Source of the DNA: Pseudoalteromonas sp. CO133X
Lineage (GTDB): Bacteria > Pseudomonadota > Gammaproteobacteria > Enterobacterales > Alteromonadaceae
Assembly: GCA_004208945.1 (NCBI GenBank)
Contig: SGPE01000009.1
Location: forward strand, 186,001 to 250,000
Direction: 5' to 3'
Length of the DNA: 64,000 nucleotides
This document shows, piece after piece, positions 9,153 through 18,384 of the stretch (position 1 is the stretch's first letter; the number at the start of each line of letters is the position of its first letter). A model generated the notes under the pieces. The model had not been told where the DNA came from, did not search any database, and saw only the letters and a list, made by a program, of their open reading frames with translations. The position numbers and the translations under genes are program-made.

Positions 9153-11476
9153 TGCGTGGTTTTTTAGATTTTTTAGAAAAGGCGGTATTCCGTCACCGTT
9201 TATTTGCGATTATCTCTTTTGCATTAATCACTTGTTTTTTACTTTTTAAAGCAACGCAGATTCAATTAGATGCGTCATTTAATAAAAATATTCCACTTAA
9301 TCATGACTACATGAAGGTCTACACCAAGCATGAAAAACAGTTTGGTGGAGCTAACAGCATTTTGATTTCTGTCTGTGATGCAGATGGTGATATTTTTAAT
9401 GAAGAATTTTTCACCCAGCTTAAAGCTGTTCATGACCAGCTTTACTTTATTCCTGGTGTAAATCGTCCGTTAGTTAATTCAATATTTGCCCCCAGTGCCC
9501 GTTTCGTCGAAGTCGTTGAAGATGGTTTTGCCGGGGGGCCAATCATACCGGCAAACTTTACCGCGGATAAACGTGGACTTGCCGTTGTAAAAGAGAACAT
9601 TGAAAAAGCCAAAGTCGTTGGCCGTATGATTGCCAGCGACTATTCATGCGCCATGGTAACAGCTCAGTTATTGGAAACTGATCCACAAACACAAGAAAAG
9701 CTCGATACTTTAGCGTTTGCAGAAAAGCTAGAAACTCAAGTACGTGAACCACTGAGCACGGATAAAGTCAGTATTCATATTATTGGTTTTGCGAAAATGG
9801 CGGGAGATGTCGCTGAGGGTGCCAAAGGCGTACTGTTATTCTTCGCAATTGCAATAGCCTTTACGTTTGTAATGGTTTGGCTATTCTGCCATAGCTTAAA
9901 ACTCACTATTTTACCGATCGCTTGCTCTATTATTGCGGTGGTTTGGCAGCTTGGCTTACTGTCATCGCTTGGTTTTGGTTTAGATCCTATGTCTATTCTG
10001 GTGCCATTTTTAGTGTTTGCAATTGGTGTGAGCCATGGTGTGCAAATGATTAACGATATTGGCAAGAAAGTATGCGGTGGCAGCAGCACGCGAGTTTGTT
10101 GCCAAGCAAGTTTTAGGGCTTTATTAATCCCAGGTGGTATTGCACTGTTATCAGATACAGTTGGTTTCTTAACGTTACTCACTATTGATATCGGTATTAT
10201 TCGTGAACTTGCGATCACGGCGAGCTTAGGGGTGGCGGTGATTATTTTCACGAACTTAATTTTGCTTCCTGTCTGGGCATCATACATGCAGTTTGAAGGC
10301 TCAGTGCGTATCCAATCTGGTACACACTCAGATAAGCCAAATGTTCTTGATAATTTACGCGAGATACTAGTTAAAGCAACAGACCCTAAAACGGCACGGC
10401 TAATTATCGGACTTACAGTGATACTGTTTGCTTTTGGTTACTGGCAAGCAGATAAAATGCGTATTGGCGACTTACACGCTGGTGCGCCATCGCTTCATCA
10501 AGATGCGCGATATAACCAAGACACTTTCTTGATTTCAGATAAATACACCATTTCATCCGATATTTTAAAAGTTATTGTTGAAGCCTATCCTGCTGCGTGT
10601 ACAGAACATGATGTGATGGAACGTATCAGCCGTTTCCAATGGCAAATGGAAAATGTGCCAGGTGTGCAATCAGCAGTTAGTCTAAGTTCTGTCGCGCAGT
10701 CAGTGAATGCAGGCTTTAATGAAGGTAATTTAAAGTGGCAAAGCTTACCGCGTAATACAGCAAGCTTGGTACAATCAACAGCACGTGTTGAAACAAGCTC
10801 AGGCTTACTTGATGGTAACTGCTCTGTTATGCCTGTGATTTTCTTCTTAGAAGATCACAAAGCCGAAACTATTGATCATGTGGTTGCTAAAGTAAAAGAG
10901 TTTGCGGCTAAAGAGGAAACCGATAAATTGAAGTTTAAGCTCGCCTCAGGCCCAGTGGGTGTGATGGCAGCTACCAATGAATCAGTTTCAGCGGCACAGC
11001 TTCCCATGATGCTTTACGTTTACGGTGCCGTCATCTTGCTATGCTTAATTAGCTTTAGAAGTGTGAAAGCCACTGTTGCTGTGGTACTACCTTTGTATAT
11101 CGTATCGACCCTAGCACAAGCGTTGATGGTACAGCTTGAAATTGGTTTAACAGTGTCAACATTGCCAGTTATTGCTTTAGGTGTAGGTATTGGTGTTGAC
11201 TACGGCATTTATATTCTTTCATCAATGATGGGGCAGCTAAAACAAGGTGTTGCACTTGAGGTTGCTTATCGTAATGCGTTAGTAGAGCGAGGCAGTGCGG
11301 TGTTATTCACAGGTATCACCTTAGCCATTGGTGTGAGTACATGGATTTTCTCTGATTTGAAGTTCCAAGTTGATATGGGGATCCTACTGACCTTTATGTT
11401 CTTAGTGAATATGTTGGGTGCCGTATTACTTTTACCTGCAATAGGTAGTTTCCTCTGGACTGACCAGAAAAAATAA
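9152..11476 (+). CDS. MMPL/RND superfamily transporter
   Basis: Inner-membrane transporter of 774 residues in the RND superfamily, MMPL branch. One helix near residues 14-32 is followed by a large periplasmic domain, a cluster of about five helices (roughly 225-375), another single helix near 415, a second periplasmic domain and a final cluster (roughly 620-770): the duplicated RND plan. The motifs FAIGVSHGVQMINDIG and GVGIGVDYGIYILSSMMGQL are the paired helix-4 type signatures. MMPL proteins commonly move lipids, sterol-like molecules or other hydrophobic compounds. Its one-base overlap with the Ycf48-like gene and position after DUF1302/DUF1329 suggest it powers export or trafficking of a hydrophobic substrate to the outer membrane. 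Substrate unknown. Confidence 0.87.
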   Translation: MRGFLDFLEKAVFRHRLFAIISFALITCFLLFKATQIQLDASFNKNIPLNHDYMKVYTKHEKQFGGANSILISVCDADGDIFNEEFFTQLKAVHDQLYFIPGVNRPLVNSIFAPSARFVEVVEDGFAGGPIIPANFTADKRGLAVVKENIEKAKVVGRMIASDYSCAMVTAQLLETDPQTQEKLDTLAFAEKLETQVREPLSTDKVSIHIIGFAKMAGDVAEGAKGVLLFFAIAIAFTFVMVWLFCHSLKLTILPIACSIIAVVWQLGLLSSLGFGLDPMSILVPFLVFAIGVSHGVQMINDIGKKVCGGSSTRVCCQASFRALLIPGGIALLSDTVGFLTLLTIDIGIIRELAITASLGVAVIIFTNLILLPVWASYMQFEGSVRIQSGTHSDKPNVLDNLREILVKATDPKTARLIIGLTVILFAFGYWQADKMRIGDLHAGAPSLHQDARYNQDTFLISDKYTISSDILKVIVEAYPAACTEHDVMERISRFQWQMENVPGVQSAVSLSSVAQSVNAGFNEGNLKWQSLPRNTASLVQSTARVETSSGLLDGNCSVMPVIFFLEDHKAETIDHVVAKVKEFAAKEETDKLKFKLASGPVGVMAATNESVSAAQLPMMLYVYGAVILLCLISFRSVKATVAVVLPLYIVSTLAQALMVQLEIGLTVSTLPVIALGVGIGVDYGIYILSSMMGQLKQGVALEVAYRNALVERGSAVLFTGITLAIGVSTWIFSDLKFQVDMGILLTFMFLVNMLGAVLLLPAIGSFLWTDQKK

Positions 11477-11497
11477 TGTGAATAATTGTGCTCCAAT

Positions 11498-11515
11498 ATG
11501 GCCAGTAATGGCCAT
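11498..11515 (+). terminator. Hairpin after the MMPL gene
   Basis: ATGGCC (11498-11503) and GGCCAT (11510-11515) form a 6 bp stem with AGTAAT loop, followed by the T-rich TTATATCTATATTTT. A modest intrinsic terminator candidate for the Ycf48-MMPL transcript. Confidence 0.5.
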
Positions 11516-11688
11516 TTATATCTATATTTTGTGAATAGATGACCAAATAGCTGAAAAGCTTAAAATGATTTCATCGAAAAGGCTGTTTATTAGCTGTAAA
11601 AGAGTTAGAATTTACCTGACTCCACGCTAATAAATGGCTGTACAAATATTCTACTAATCAATAAGTAGTATAGATTAAGGAACATACA

Positions 11689-14600
11689 ATGACACGAAAT
11701 GAAGGGCAAGCCTCGGTTATCTTAGATAATGTCTGTAAGCTGATCCAGAAAAAAGTTCACGCTGATAATGTGTTACTCGTTGAGAAATTCGCCAAAGCCT
11801 TGTACAGCAATATGTCTAAAGAGGATTTGGCACATCGCAACGATAGTGACTTATATGGCGCTGCACTAAGCCTATGGAACTCGCTAGAAAAAAATAATTC
11901 TGATGACGCGGTTGTCCGTGTCTTCAATCCTGAAGTTGCAAAAGATGGCTGGCAGTCATCGCACACAATTGTCGAAATTATCGCTAAAGATATGCCTTTC
12001 TTAGTTGATTCTGTGCGTATGGCGATGACCCGCGAAAATATCGCTTCTCACCTGCTACTTCACTCTCCGCTTAAAATTCAACGTGATAAGAATGAAAAAA
12101 TCACGGGTATTTCTAGTTTAAAAGCTGAGCAGGAATCAACCTCGACTAAAACGGTTTTCTTCATTGAAATAGACCGCCAAACTGATGCTAAAGTAATCGA
12201 GTCTTTCAAAAAAGAGCTTGAGTCTGTCCTTGTTGATGTATCTATTGCTGTTGAAGATTGGCAGCCAATTCGCGAAAAGCTAGTTGCTGTAACTAAGGAC
12301 TTACCAAACCGTCACCATAATAATAACAAAGACGAAGTTGCTGAAACGGTTGAGTTTCTAGACTGGTTAGCAAAAGATAACTTTACACTAATGGGCTACC
12401 GTGAATATGAGCTTTCTCCTGTTCAAGGTGACTATCAGTTAAAAGGTAAAAAAGGCACAAGCCTTGGCCTAATGAAAAACACTGATGAAGAGCACAGTCG
12501 TCTTTTATCTGAATTACCTGAAGTTGCTCGCCAAGAAGCACGCAGCAGTAATTTACTTATTTTGACTAAAACAAACTCTGTTTCTCGTGTTCATCGTCCA
12601 GCATACATTGATTATGTAGGTATAAAACGTTTTGATGATGAAGGCAATGTGATTGGTGAAGACCGTTTCCTTGGTTTATTCTCATCTAGCTTTTATAACA
12701 ACAGCGCAACCGATGTGCCTGTTCTGAAAAGCAAAATCAATCGCATCATGGAAATGTGTGACTTTGCAAAAGGCACCCATGCCTACAAAGCGGTATTAAA
12801 TATTTTAGAGACCTACCCACGTGATGAACTTGTTCAAGCACGTGAAACAGAGCTACTCGAAGTAGCTATGGGTGTTTTACAAGTACAAGAACGCGATATG
12901 TGTCGTATTTTTGTTCGTAAAGATGCCTATGGTCGTTTCTTCTCATGTATGGTGTATGTGCCACGTGAGCGTTATAACACCGCACTACGTCGTGAAACAC
13001 AACGTATTTTAGCAAACGCATTTAATTCTGACGAAAAAGTCGAATTTACTACTTTCTTCTCTGAGTCAACATTAGCCCGTACACATTACACGGTGCGTGT
13101 GACTGACAATAATATTGAATATAACGTGAAAGACATCGAAAACAACCTAATTGAAGCTGCCCGTACTTGGGAAGATAGACTACAATCTGCGTTACTTGAA
13201 AGTGCAGGTGAAGCCCGCGGTAAAGAGCTTAACCGTAAATATGCACAAGCTTTTGCCAGCTCGTATAAAGATCAAGTTCTGCCAAGCGCTGCGGTTGTTG
13301 ATATTGAAAAGCTTGAACTTCTTAACGACGAAAATAAATTAGAAATGTTGTTCTACCGTCCGCAAGAAGAAGCGAATACAAATGTTGTTCGTTTAAGCTT
13401 ATTCCACAAAGATGAGCCAATTCACTTATCTGACGTTATGCCAATGCTTGAAAACTTTGGTTTACGTGTAGTGGGTGAAACGCCTTACTCAGTTAAAACG
13501 ACAGATGGTAATGTTAATTGGATCATGGATTTCACCATGCTAATTGACAACAAAGGTATTGCTGACTTTGATAAAGTGTCTGCGCGTTTCCGTGCTGCAC
13601 TAACAAATGTGTGGAATAACCGCTTAGAGAACGATGGTTTTAATCGTTTAGTATTAATGGGCGGTTTAACAGGTCGTGAAGCATCTATTCTGCGCGCTTA
13701 TGCTAAATACATGCGTCAAATTGGTGTGACTTTCTCGCAAACTTATATTGAAAGCACATTTGCAAATTATCCACATATCGCATCGCAAATCGTTAACTTA
13801 TTCACTAAAAAGTTCTCAGTTAAGAACCCAGGAAGTGAAAAGGCGCTCGAGAAGCTTGTAAGCCAAGTTTACCTAGAGCTTGAAAACGTAGCGAACCTTG
13901 ATGATGACCGCATCATCCGTTTATACGTTGATATGATCAATGCAACCTTAAGAACGAACTTCTTCCAAAAAGAAGCTGATGGCCAATTTAAGTCATATGT
14001 ATCGTTCAAAGTTCAGCCTTCAATGATCCCAGAAATGCCATTACCACTGCCTGCGTTCGAGATTTTTGTATACTCGCCGCGCGTTGAAGGTGTGCATTTA
14101 CGTGGTGGTAAAGTCGCACGTGGTGGCTTACGTTGGTCTGACCGTCGTGAAGACTTCCGTACTGAGGTACTGGGTCTTGTTAAAGCACAACAAGTTAAAA
14201 ATACCGTTATTGTACCAGTGGGTTCAAAAGGTGGTTTCGTATGTAAACAACTACCGACTGACCGTGAAGCGTTCTTCAAAGAAGGTCAAGAGTGTTACAA
14301 AATTTTCATCCGTGGTTTATTAGATATCACAGATAACATTGAACGCGGTGAGATTGTTCCACCAGTTGATGTTGTTCGTCACGATGAAGATGACCCATAT
14401 TTAGTTGTTGCTGCCGATAAAGGGACTGCAACCTTCTCTGATATCGCAAACGGTATCGCAAATGAGTATAACTTCTGGCTAGGTGATGCATTCGCATCAG
14501 GTGGTTCAGTAGGTTATGACCATAAGAAAATGGGGATCACAGCTAAAGGTGCGTGGGAATCTGTTAAACGTCACTTCCGTGAGATGGATATTGACTGTCA

Positions 14601-16527
14601 AACGACTGATTTCACAGTTGTTGCTATCGGTGACATGGCGGGTGACGTATTTGGTAACGGCATGTTGCTTTCTAAGCATATTCGCTTACAAGTGGCATTC
14701 AACCACATGCACATTTTCGTTGATCCGAATCCAGATGCAGCAACATCTTACCCTGAGCGTGAGCGTTTATTTAACTTACCGCGTTCTTCATGGGAAGATT
14801 ACAATAAAGAGCTAATTTCGCAAGGTGGTGGCGTATTCTCTCGTGCGGCTAAATCAATTAGCTTAAGCCCAGAAATGAAGAAAATGCTTGGCACTAAAAA
14901 AGCGAGCATGACACCTAACGAGTTAATCAAAGCAGCGTTAATGATGGAGTTTGATTTACTGTGGAATGGTGGTATCGGTACTTACATCAAGAACTCTAAA
15001 GAAACGGATGCAGATGTGGGTGACCGCGCAAATGATGCATTACGTATCAATGGCGCAGAGCTTGGTGCGAAGATCTTAGGTGAGGGTGGTAACTTAGGTG
15101 CAACTCAATTAGGTCGTATTGAGTTTGCTGCCAAAGGTGGTCGCGTAAATACGGACTTCATCGATAACGTAGGTGGTGTTGCGTGTTCAGATAACGAAGT
15201 AAATATTAAGATCTTACTAAACGGCTTAGTGGCTGAAGGTGACTTAACACGTAAACAACGTGATGAGCTGCTTTATTCGATGACTGATGAAGTATCGCAA
15301 TTGGTATTGAAAGATTGTTACCGTCAAACACATACTTTGTCGATTACACAATCTAAAGGCGCATCAACGCTTAAAGAGAAAGTACGCTTTATTCACGCTC
15401 TTGAAAAAGAGGGTAAACTAAACCGTGCAATCGAGTTTATTCCAACAGATGAAGAGCTTGCAGAGCGTGCAGCGGCGGGTAAAGATTTAACTCGTCCAGA
15501 GCTATCTGTACTTGTTTCTTATGCGAAGATGGTACTTAAAGAGTCGCTTGTTGTTGATGAAATTACTGAGAACCCATATTACCGTCAGCTGTTGGTTAAC
15601 TCGTTCCCAGTACCACTTCGTGAGAAGTTCAACGATGCGATGGATAACCACCCACTTCGTAAAGAAATTATCGCAACGAAACTTGCTAATAATATCGTTA
15701 ATGATATGGGCCTTAACTTCATGGTTCGTATGCACGAAGAAACAGGTGCAAACGAAGCTGAAATCGCACTTTGTTACTCAATTGCGAAAGAAGTGTTCCA
15801 AATGCCAGAAACGTGGTCATCAATTGTTGCGTTAGATAATAAGATTCCAGCAGCTGTACAAACAGAAATGCTTTATCAGCTTCGCCGTACGGTTCGTCGT
15901 GCAACACGTTGGTTCTTACGTCATCGCAACAAAGCACAAACCATTGAGCAAGCAATTGAATTCTTTGCACCAACATTTGCTGATTTAAGTGATAACTTAA
16001 ACAACTACATGGTTGACAAAGAAAGTGAGCGTCTAGTTAAAGCTGCTGATAAATTAATTGAAAGTGGTGTTCCAAAAGCGCTTGCAACACGTGTAGTGTC
16101 ACTTTCTAGCTTATTCTCTGTAATGGATTTAGCAGAAATTGCCAATAACTCAAATCGCGATATTGATATGGTATCTAATACCTACTTCAAGCTTGGTGCG
16201 CGTATGGGCTTACATTGGTTCTTGGATCAAATTACTAATCAACCGGTTGCGAACCATTGGCAAGCACTTGCCCGTGCGTCATACCGTGAAGAGCTTGATT
16301 GGCAACAACGTACATTATCAGCTGTAGTACTTAATAGCTTTGCAGCAGACAGCAAAGATATTGATGCACAAATCGATGAGTGGATGGACAACCAAGATCT
16401 ACTATTACAACGTTGGAAACAAATGTTATCTGAGTTTAAAACATCGCAAAGTCACGATTTTGCTAAGTTCTCAGTAGCACTTCGTGAACTAATGTTGTTA
16501 AGCCACAACTGTGACACTTCCAAATAA
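11689..16527 (+). CDS. gdhB: NAD-specific glutamate dehydrogenase, large (180 kDa) type
   Basis: Very large NAD-dependent glutamate dehydrogenase of 1612 residues that oxidises glutamate to 2-oxoglutarate and ammonia in the cytoplasm. Size matches the approximately 180 kDa class, in which a long N-terminal regulatory part (with ACT-like segments, about residues 1-700) and a C-terminal helical part flank the catalytic core. The core is seen at about 790-1250: GGKVARGGLRWSDR, VPVGSKGGFVCKQ (Lys region of the substrate site), then the nucleotide-binding part with VVAIGDMAGDVFGNGML, LWNGGIGTYIK and GEGGNLGATQLGRIEF. RBS AAGGA at 11677-11681 fits the ATG. It stands alone, ended by a strong terminator. 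The symbol gdhB follows common use for this class; the family is certain. Confidence 0.95.
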   Translation: MTRNEGQASVILDNVCKLIQKKVHADNVLLVEKFAKALYSNMSKEDLAHRNDSDLYGAALSLWNSLEKNNSDDAVVRVFNPEVAKDGWQSSHTIVEIIAKDMPFLVDSVRMAMTRENIASHLLLHSPLKIQRDKNEKITGISSLKAEQESTSTKTVFFIEIDRQTDAKVIESFKKELESVLVDVSIAVEDWQPIREKLVAVTKDLPNRHHNNNKDEVAETVEFLDWLAKDNFTLMGYREYELSPVQGDYQLKGKKGTSLGLMKNTDEEHSRLLSELPEVARQEARSSNLLILTKTNSVSRVHRPAYIDYVGIKRFDDEGNVIGEDRFLGLFSSSFYNNSATDVPVLKSKINRIMEMCDFAKGTHAYKAVLNILETYPRDELVQARETELLEVAMGVLQVQERDMCRIFVRKDAYGRFFSCMVYVPRERYNTALRRETQRILANAFNSDEKVEFTTFFSESTLARTHYTVRVTDNNIEYNVKDIENNLIEAARTWEDRLQSALLESAGEARGKELNRKYAQAFASSYKDQVLPSAAVVDIEKLELLNDENKLEMLFYRPQEEANTNVVRLSLFHKDEPIHLSDVMPMLENFGLRVVGETPYSVKTTDGNVNWIMDFTMLIDNKGIADFDKVSARFRAALTNVWNNRLENDGFNRLVLMGGLTGREASILRAYAKYMRQIGVTFSQTYIESTFANYPHIASQIVNLFTKKFSVKNPGSEKALEKLVSQVYLELENVANLDDDRIIRLYVDMINATLRTNFFQKEADGQFKSYVSFKVQPSMIPEMPLPLPAFEIFVYSPRVEGVHLRGGKVARGGLRWSDRREDFRTEVLGLVKAQQVKNTVIVPVGSKGGFVCKQLPTDREAFFKEGQECYKIFIRGLLDITDNIERGEIVPPVDVVRHDEDDPYLVVAADKGTATFSDIANGIANEYNFWLGDAFASGGSVGYDHKKMGITAKGAWESVKRHFREMDIDCQTTDFTVVAIGDMAGDVFGNGMLLSKHIRLQVAFNHMHIFVDPNPDAATSYPERERLFNLPRSSWEDYNKELISQGGGVFSRAAKSISLSPEMKKMLGTKKASMTPNELIKAALMMEFDLLWNGGIGTYIKNSKETDADVGDRANDALRINGAELGAKILGEGGNLGATQLGRIEFAAKGGRVNTDFIDNVGGVACSDNEVNIKILLNGLVAEGDLTRKQRDELLYSMTDEVSQLVLKDCYRQTHTLSITQSKGASTLKEKVRFIHALEKEGKLNRAIEFIPTDEELAERAAAGKDLTRPELSVLVSYAKMVLKESLVVDEITENPYYRQLLVNSFPVPLREKFNDAMDNHPLRKEIIATKLANNIVNDMGLNFMVRMHEETGANEAEIALCYSIAKEVFQMPETWSSIVALDNKIPAAVQTEMLYQLRRTVRRATRWFLRHRNKAQTIEQAIEFFAPTFADLSDNLNNYMVDKESERLVKAADKLIESGVPKALATRVVSLSSLFSVMDLAEIANNSNRDIDMVSNTYFKLGARMGLHWFLDQITNQPVANHWQALARASYREELDWQQRTLSAVVLNSFAADSKDIDAQIDEWMDNQDLLLQRWKQMLSEFKTSQSHDFAKFSVALRELMLLSHNCDTSK

Positions 16528-16547
16528 ATGAAAAGTCGTTAAAATAC

Positions 16548-16575
16548 ATACCCCAGCTCGCTGGGGTATTTTTTT
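16548..16575 (+). terminator. Intrinsic terminator of the NAD-GDH gene
   Basis: ATACCCCAG (16548-16556) and CTGGGGTAT (16561-16569) form a 9 bp stem with a CTCG tetraloop, followed by six T. A textbook intrinsic terminator. Confidence 0.92.
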
Positions 16576-16643
16576 GCCCTTAATTTGCAATGGTCCGTTT
16601 TAAGCGGCTACCTTGTTTATTTTTACCTAAGGAACAACAAGCC

Positions 16644-17654
16644 ATGTTTTATGATTTAGCTCGCCGTTTTATGTTTACCCGTGATGCGGAGTGGGCTCAT
16701 GAATTTGCACTTAATAACTTACGCCGATTTGCTGATACGCCATTGAGTGCTGCGTGGTCACAAACTGTCCCTAATAAACCCGTTAACTTCTTAGGACTGG
16801 AGTTTAAAAATCCAGTAGGTTTAGCCGCGGGCTTAGATAAAAATGCAGAGTGTATTGATGCCTTTGCGCAAATGGGCTTTGGTTTTGTTGAAGTTGGTAC
16901 TGTTACACCACGCCCGCAAGCAGGTAACGACAAGCCTCGTATTTTCCGCTTACCTGAATCAAATGCGATTATCAATCGTATGGGTTTTAACAATAAGGGC
17001 GTTGATAACCTAGTTAACAATGTGAAAGCAGCGAAATATGACGGTATTCTAGGTATCAATATTGGTAAAAATAAAGATACACCAAACGAGCAGGGTAAAG
17101 ATGATTACATTCACTGTATGCGTAAAGTATTTGAGCATGCATCGTATATCACAGTAAATATTTCATCACCAAATACGCCAGGTCTTCGTGATTTACAATA
17201 TGGTGAAGCGCTAGATGACTTATTGCAAAGTTTAAAAAATGAGCAGCTTGATTTAGTTGCTAAACATAACAAACAAGTGCCAATGCTGGTTAAGATCGCT
17301 CCAGATCTGGATGAAGTTCAAATTGCGCAAGTAAGTGAGTCTTTGATCAATAATAAGATCGACGGTGTTATTGCGACAAACACAACACTTGAGCGCGCTA
17401 TGGTACAAGGCCAACAATACGCAAATGAAGCGGGCGGCCTTTCTGGTCAGCCAGTGCGTGAGCGCTCAACCCACGTGGTTAGTGAGCTTAAGCGCTTAAC
17501 CGAAGGCAAGCTACCTATCATCGGTGTGGGTGGTATCGATGATGCTGACTCTGCAAAAGAAAAGTTTGCAGCAGGAGCAGACCTTGTTCAAGTTTATACT
17601 GGCTTTATTTATAAAGGCCCAGAATTGGTAAAAACGATCCTTAACGGCTTATAA
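16644..17654 (+). CDS. pyrD: Dihydroorotate dehydrogenase (quinone), class 2
   Basis: Membrane-associated flavoenzyme that oxidises dihydroorotate to orotate and passes electrons to quinone, fourth step of pyrimidine synthesis. The frame is open further upstream, but ATG 16644 with AAGGA at 16629-16633 gives 336 residues, the usual class 2 length, and the family N-terminus [11 protein letters not shown], the helix that docks to the membrane. Conserved stretches include [40 protein letters not shown] (with the class 2 catalytic Ser environment) and GVGGIDD near the FMN phosphate site. Followed by zapC and rlmKL, the same order as in Enterobacteriaceae (pyrD-ycbW-...-rlmL). Confidence 0.97.
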   Translation: MFYDLARRFMFTRDAEWAHEFALNNLRRFADTPLSAAWSQTVPNKPVNFLGLEFKNPVGLAAGLDKNAECIDAFAQMGFGFVEVGTVTPRPQAGNDKPRIFRLPESNAIINRMGFNNKGVDNLVNNVKAAKYDGILGINIGKNKDTPNEQGKDDYIHCMRKVFEHASYITVNISSPNTPGLRDLQYGEALDDLLQSLKNEQLDLVAKHNKQVPMLVKIAPDLDEVQIAQVSESLINNKIDGVIATNTTLERAMVQGQQYANEAGGLSGQPVRERSTHVVSELKRLTEGKLPIIGVGGIDDADSAKEKFAAGADLVQVYTGFIYKGPELVKTILNGL

Positions 17655-17675
17655 GGATCGGTTATCTAAGCGATT

Positions 17676-17718
17676 GATCATTAATAAAATGTTCTAAAAA
17701 ATCATTTTATTAATGGTC
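17676..17718. repeat. AT-rich 16 bp inverted repeat between pyrD and zapC
   Basis: GATCATTAATAAAATG (17676-17691) pairs with CATTTTATTAATGGTC (17703-17718), with one wobble, around an 11-base loop. No clean T-run follows on the plus strand. It may end the pyrD transcript or act as an operator, since the zapC -10 begins 10 bp later. Confidence 0.6.
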
Positions 17719-17727
17719 TACTTTCGT

Positions 17728-17733
17728 TATAAT
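17728..17733 (+). promoter_or_regulatory. Candidate -10 element for zapC
   Basis: TATAAT, a perfect sigma70 -10 hexamer, lies 43 bp before the zapC ATG. No good -35 is seen at the right spacing. Confidence 0.45.
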
Positions 17734-17775
17734 AGTGTGCTAAGTAAAGAGGAATTTTTAGTTTAAGGAGGAGTC

Positions 17776-18306
17776 ATGTTACAAGCATCAAAGCAATGGA
17801 AGTGGCTTGCTTGTTCTAAAAATAATCGCCTTTTGGTCGACCTTGACCAAAACATGCAACTCTGCACGCCCTATAAACTTCGTCAGCTTACCGATGCTGT
17901 TCTTGAAGAGCCTAATTTCAGCCTTGAAGATGCTGCATTTTATCAGCAAGTCTATCAGTATCTTGAAACCTTTTCGTTATGGAATCCTGCAGAGCTTTGC
18001 CAAATTTCACTCAATGCGACAGCTGTTAAGTTTCATTTAAAGCCTGTGCTAGCTAAAAGCTGGTTTTTCCATGAATATATGGGTAGCGAGCCAAGTGTTG
18101 AGGCTGTAGTAAAGTTGTGCTCACAAGCACAAGAAGGCGAGTTTCTGATTGTTGACCATTCATCAGATGCGTCTGTATGTATCAACTTAAGTGAGCACTT
18201 TCAGTTAGATGAAAACTTGTCATTGCAACAGTTTGAAGCTATTAAAGTTCTTAACAATCGTATCCATCCTGTTTATATCCAGCAAAAACAATTCAAAACA
18301 GCATAA
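17776..18306 (+). CDS. zapC: Cell division protein ZapC
   Basis: Cytoplasmic protein of 176 residues that resembles ZapC (YcbW), an FtsZ-bundling factor that stabilises the Z-ring. Conserved features that I can align to E. coli ZapC from memory are the N-terminal WKWL...NNRLLVDL, LEDAAFYQQVYQYLE, LNATAVKFHLKPVLAKSWFF, and the C-terminal AIKVLNNRIHPV. Identity is low, but position between pyrD and rlmKL equals that of ycbW in enterobacteria, which raises confidence. AGGAGG at 17766-17771 is a strong RBS for the ATG. No membrane segment or signal peptide. Confidence 0.85.
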   Translation: MLQASKQWKWLACSKNNRLLVDLDQNMQLCTPYKLRQLTDAVLEEPNFSLEDAAFYQQVYQYLETFSLWNPAELCQISLNATAVKFHLKPVLAKSWFFHEYMGSEPSVEAVVKLCSQAQEGEFLIVDHSSDASVCINLSEHFQLDENLSLQQFEAIKVLNNRIHPVYIQQKQFKTA

Positions 18307-18344
18307 TATCCCTTTAATTGATGGCGTTTTTGTTCGCTAAGCTA

Positions 18345-18353
18345 TGCTATAAT
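18345..18353 (+). promoter_or_regulatory. Candidate extended -10 promoter for rlmKL
   Basis: TGCTATAAT combines a TGn extension with a perfect TATAAT (18348-18353), 31 bp before the rlmKL start. Such extended -10 promoters need little -35 match, and none is obvious here. Confidence 0.5.
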
Positions 18354-18384
18354 CCTGCGCAATTAGCATTTAAGGGTTTTTACT

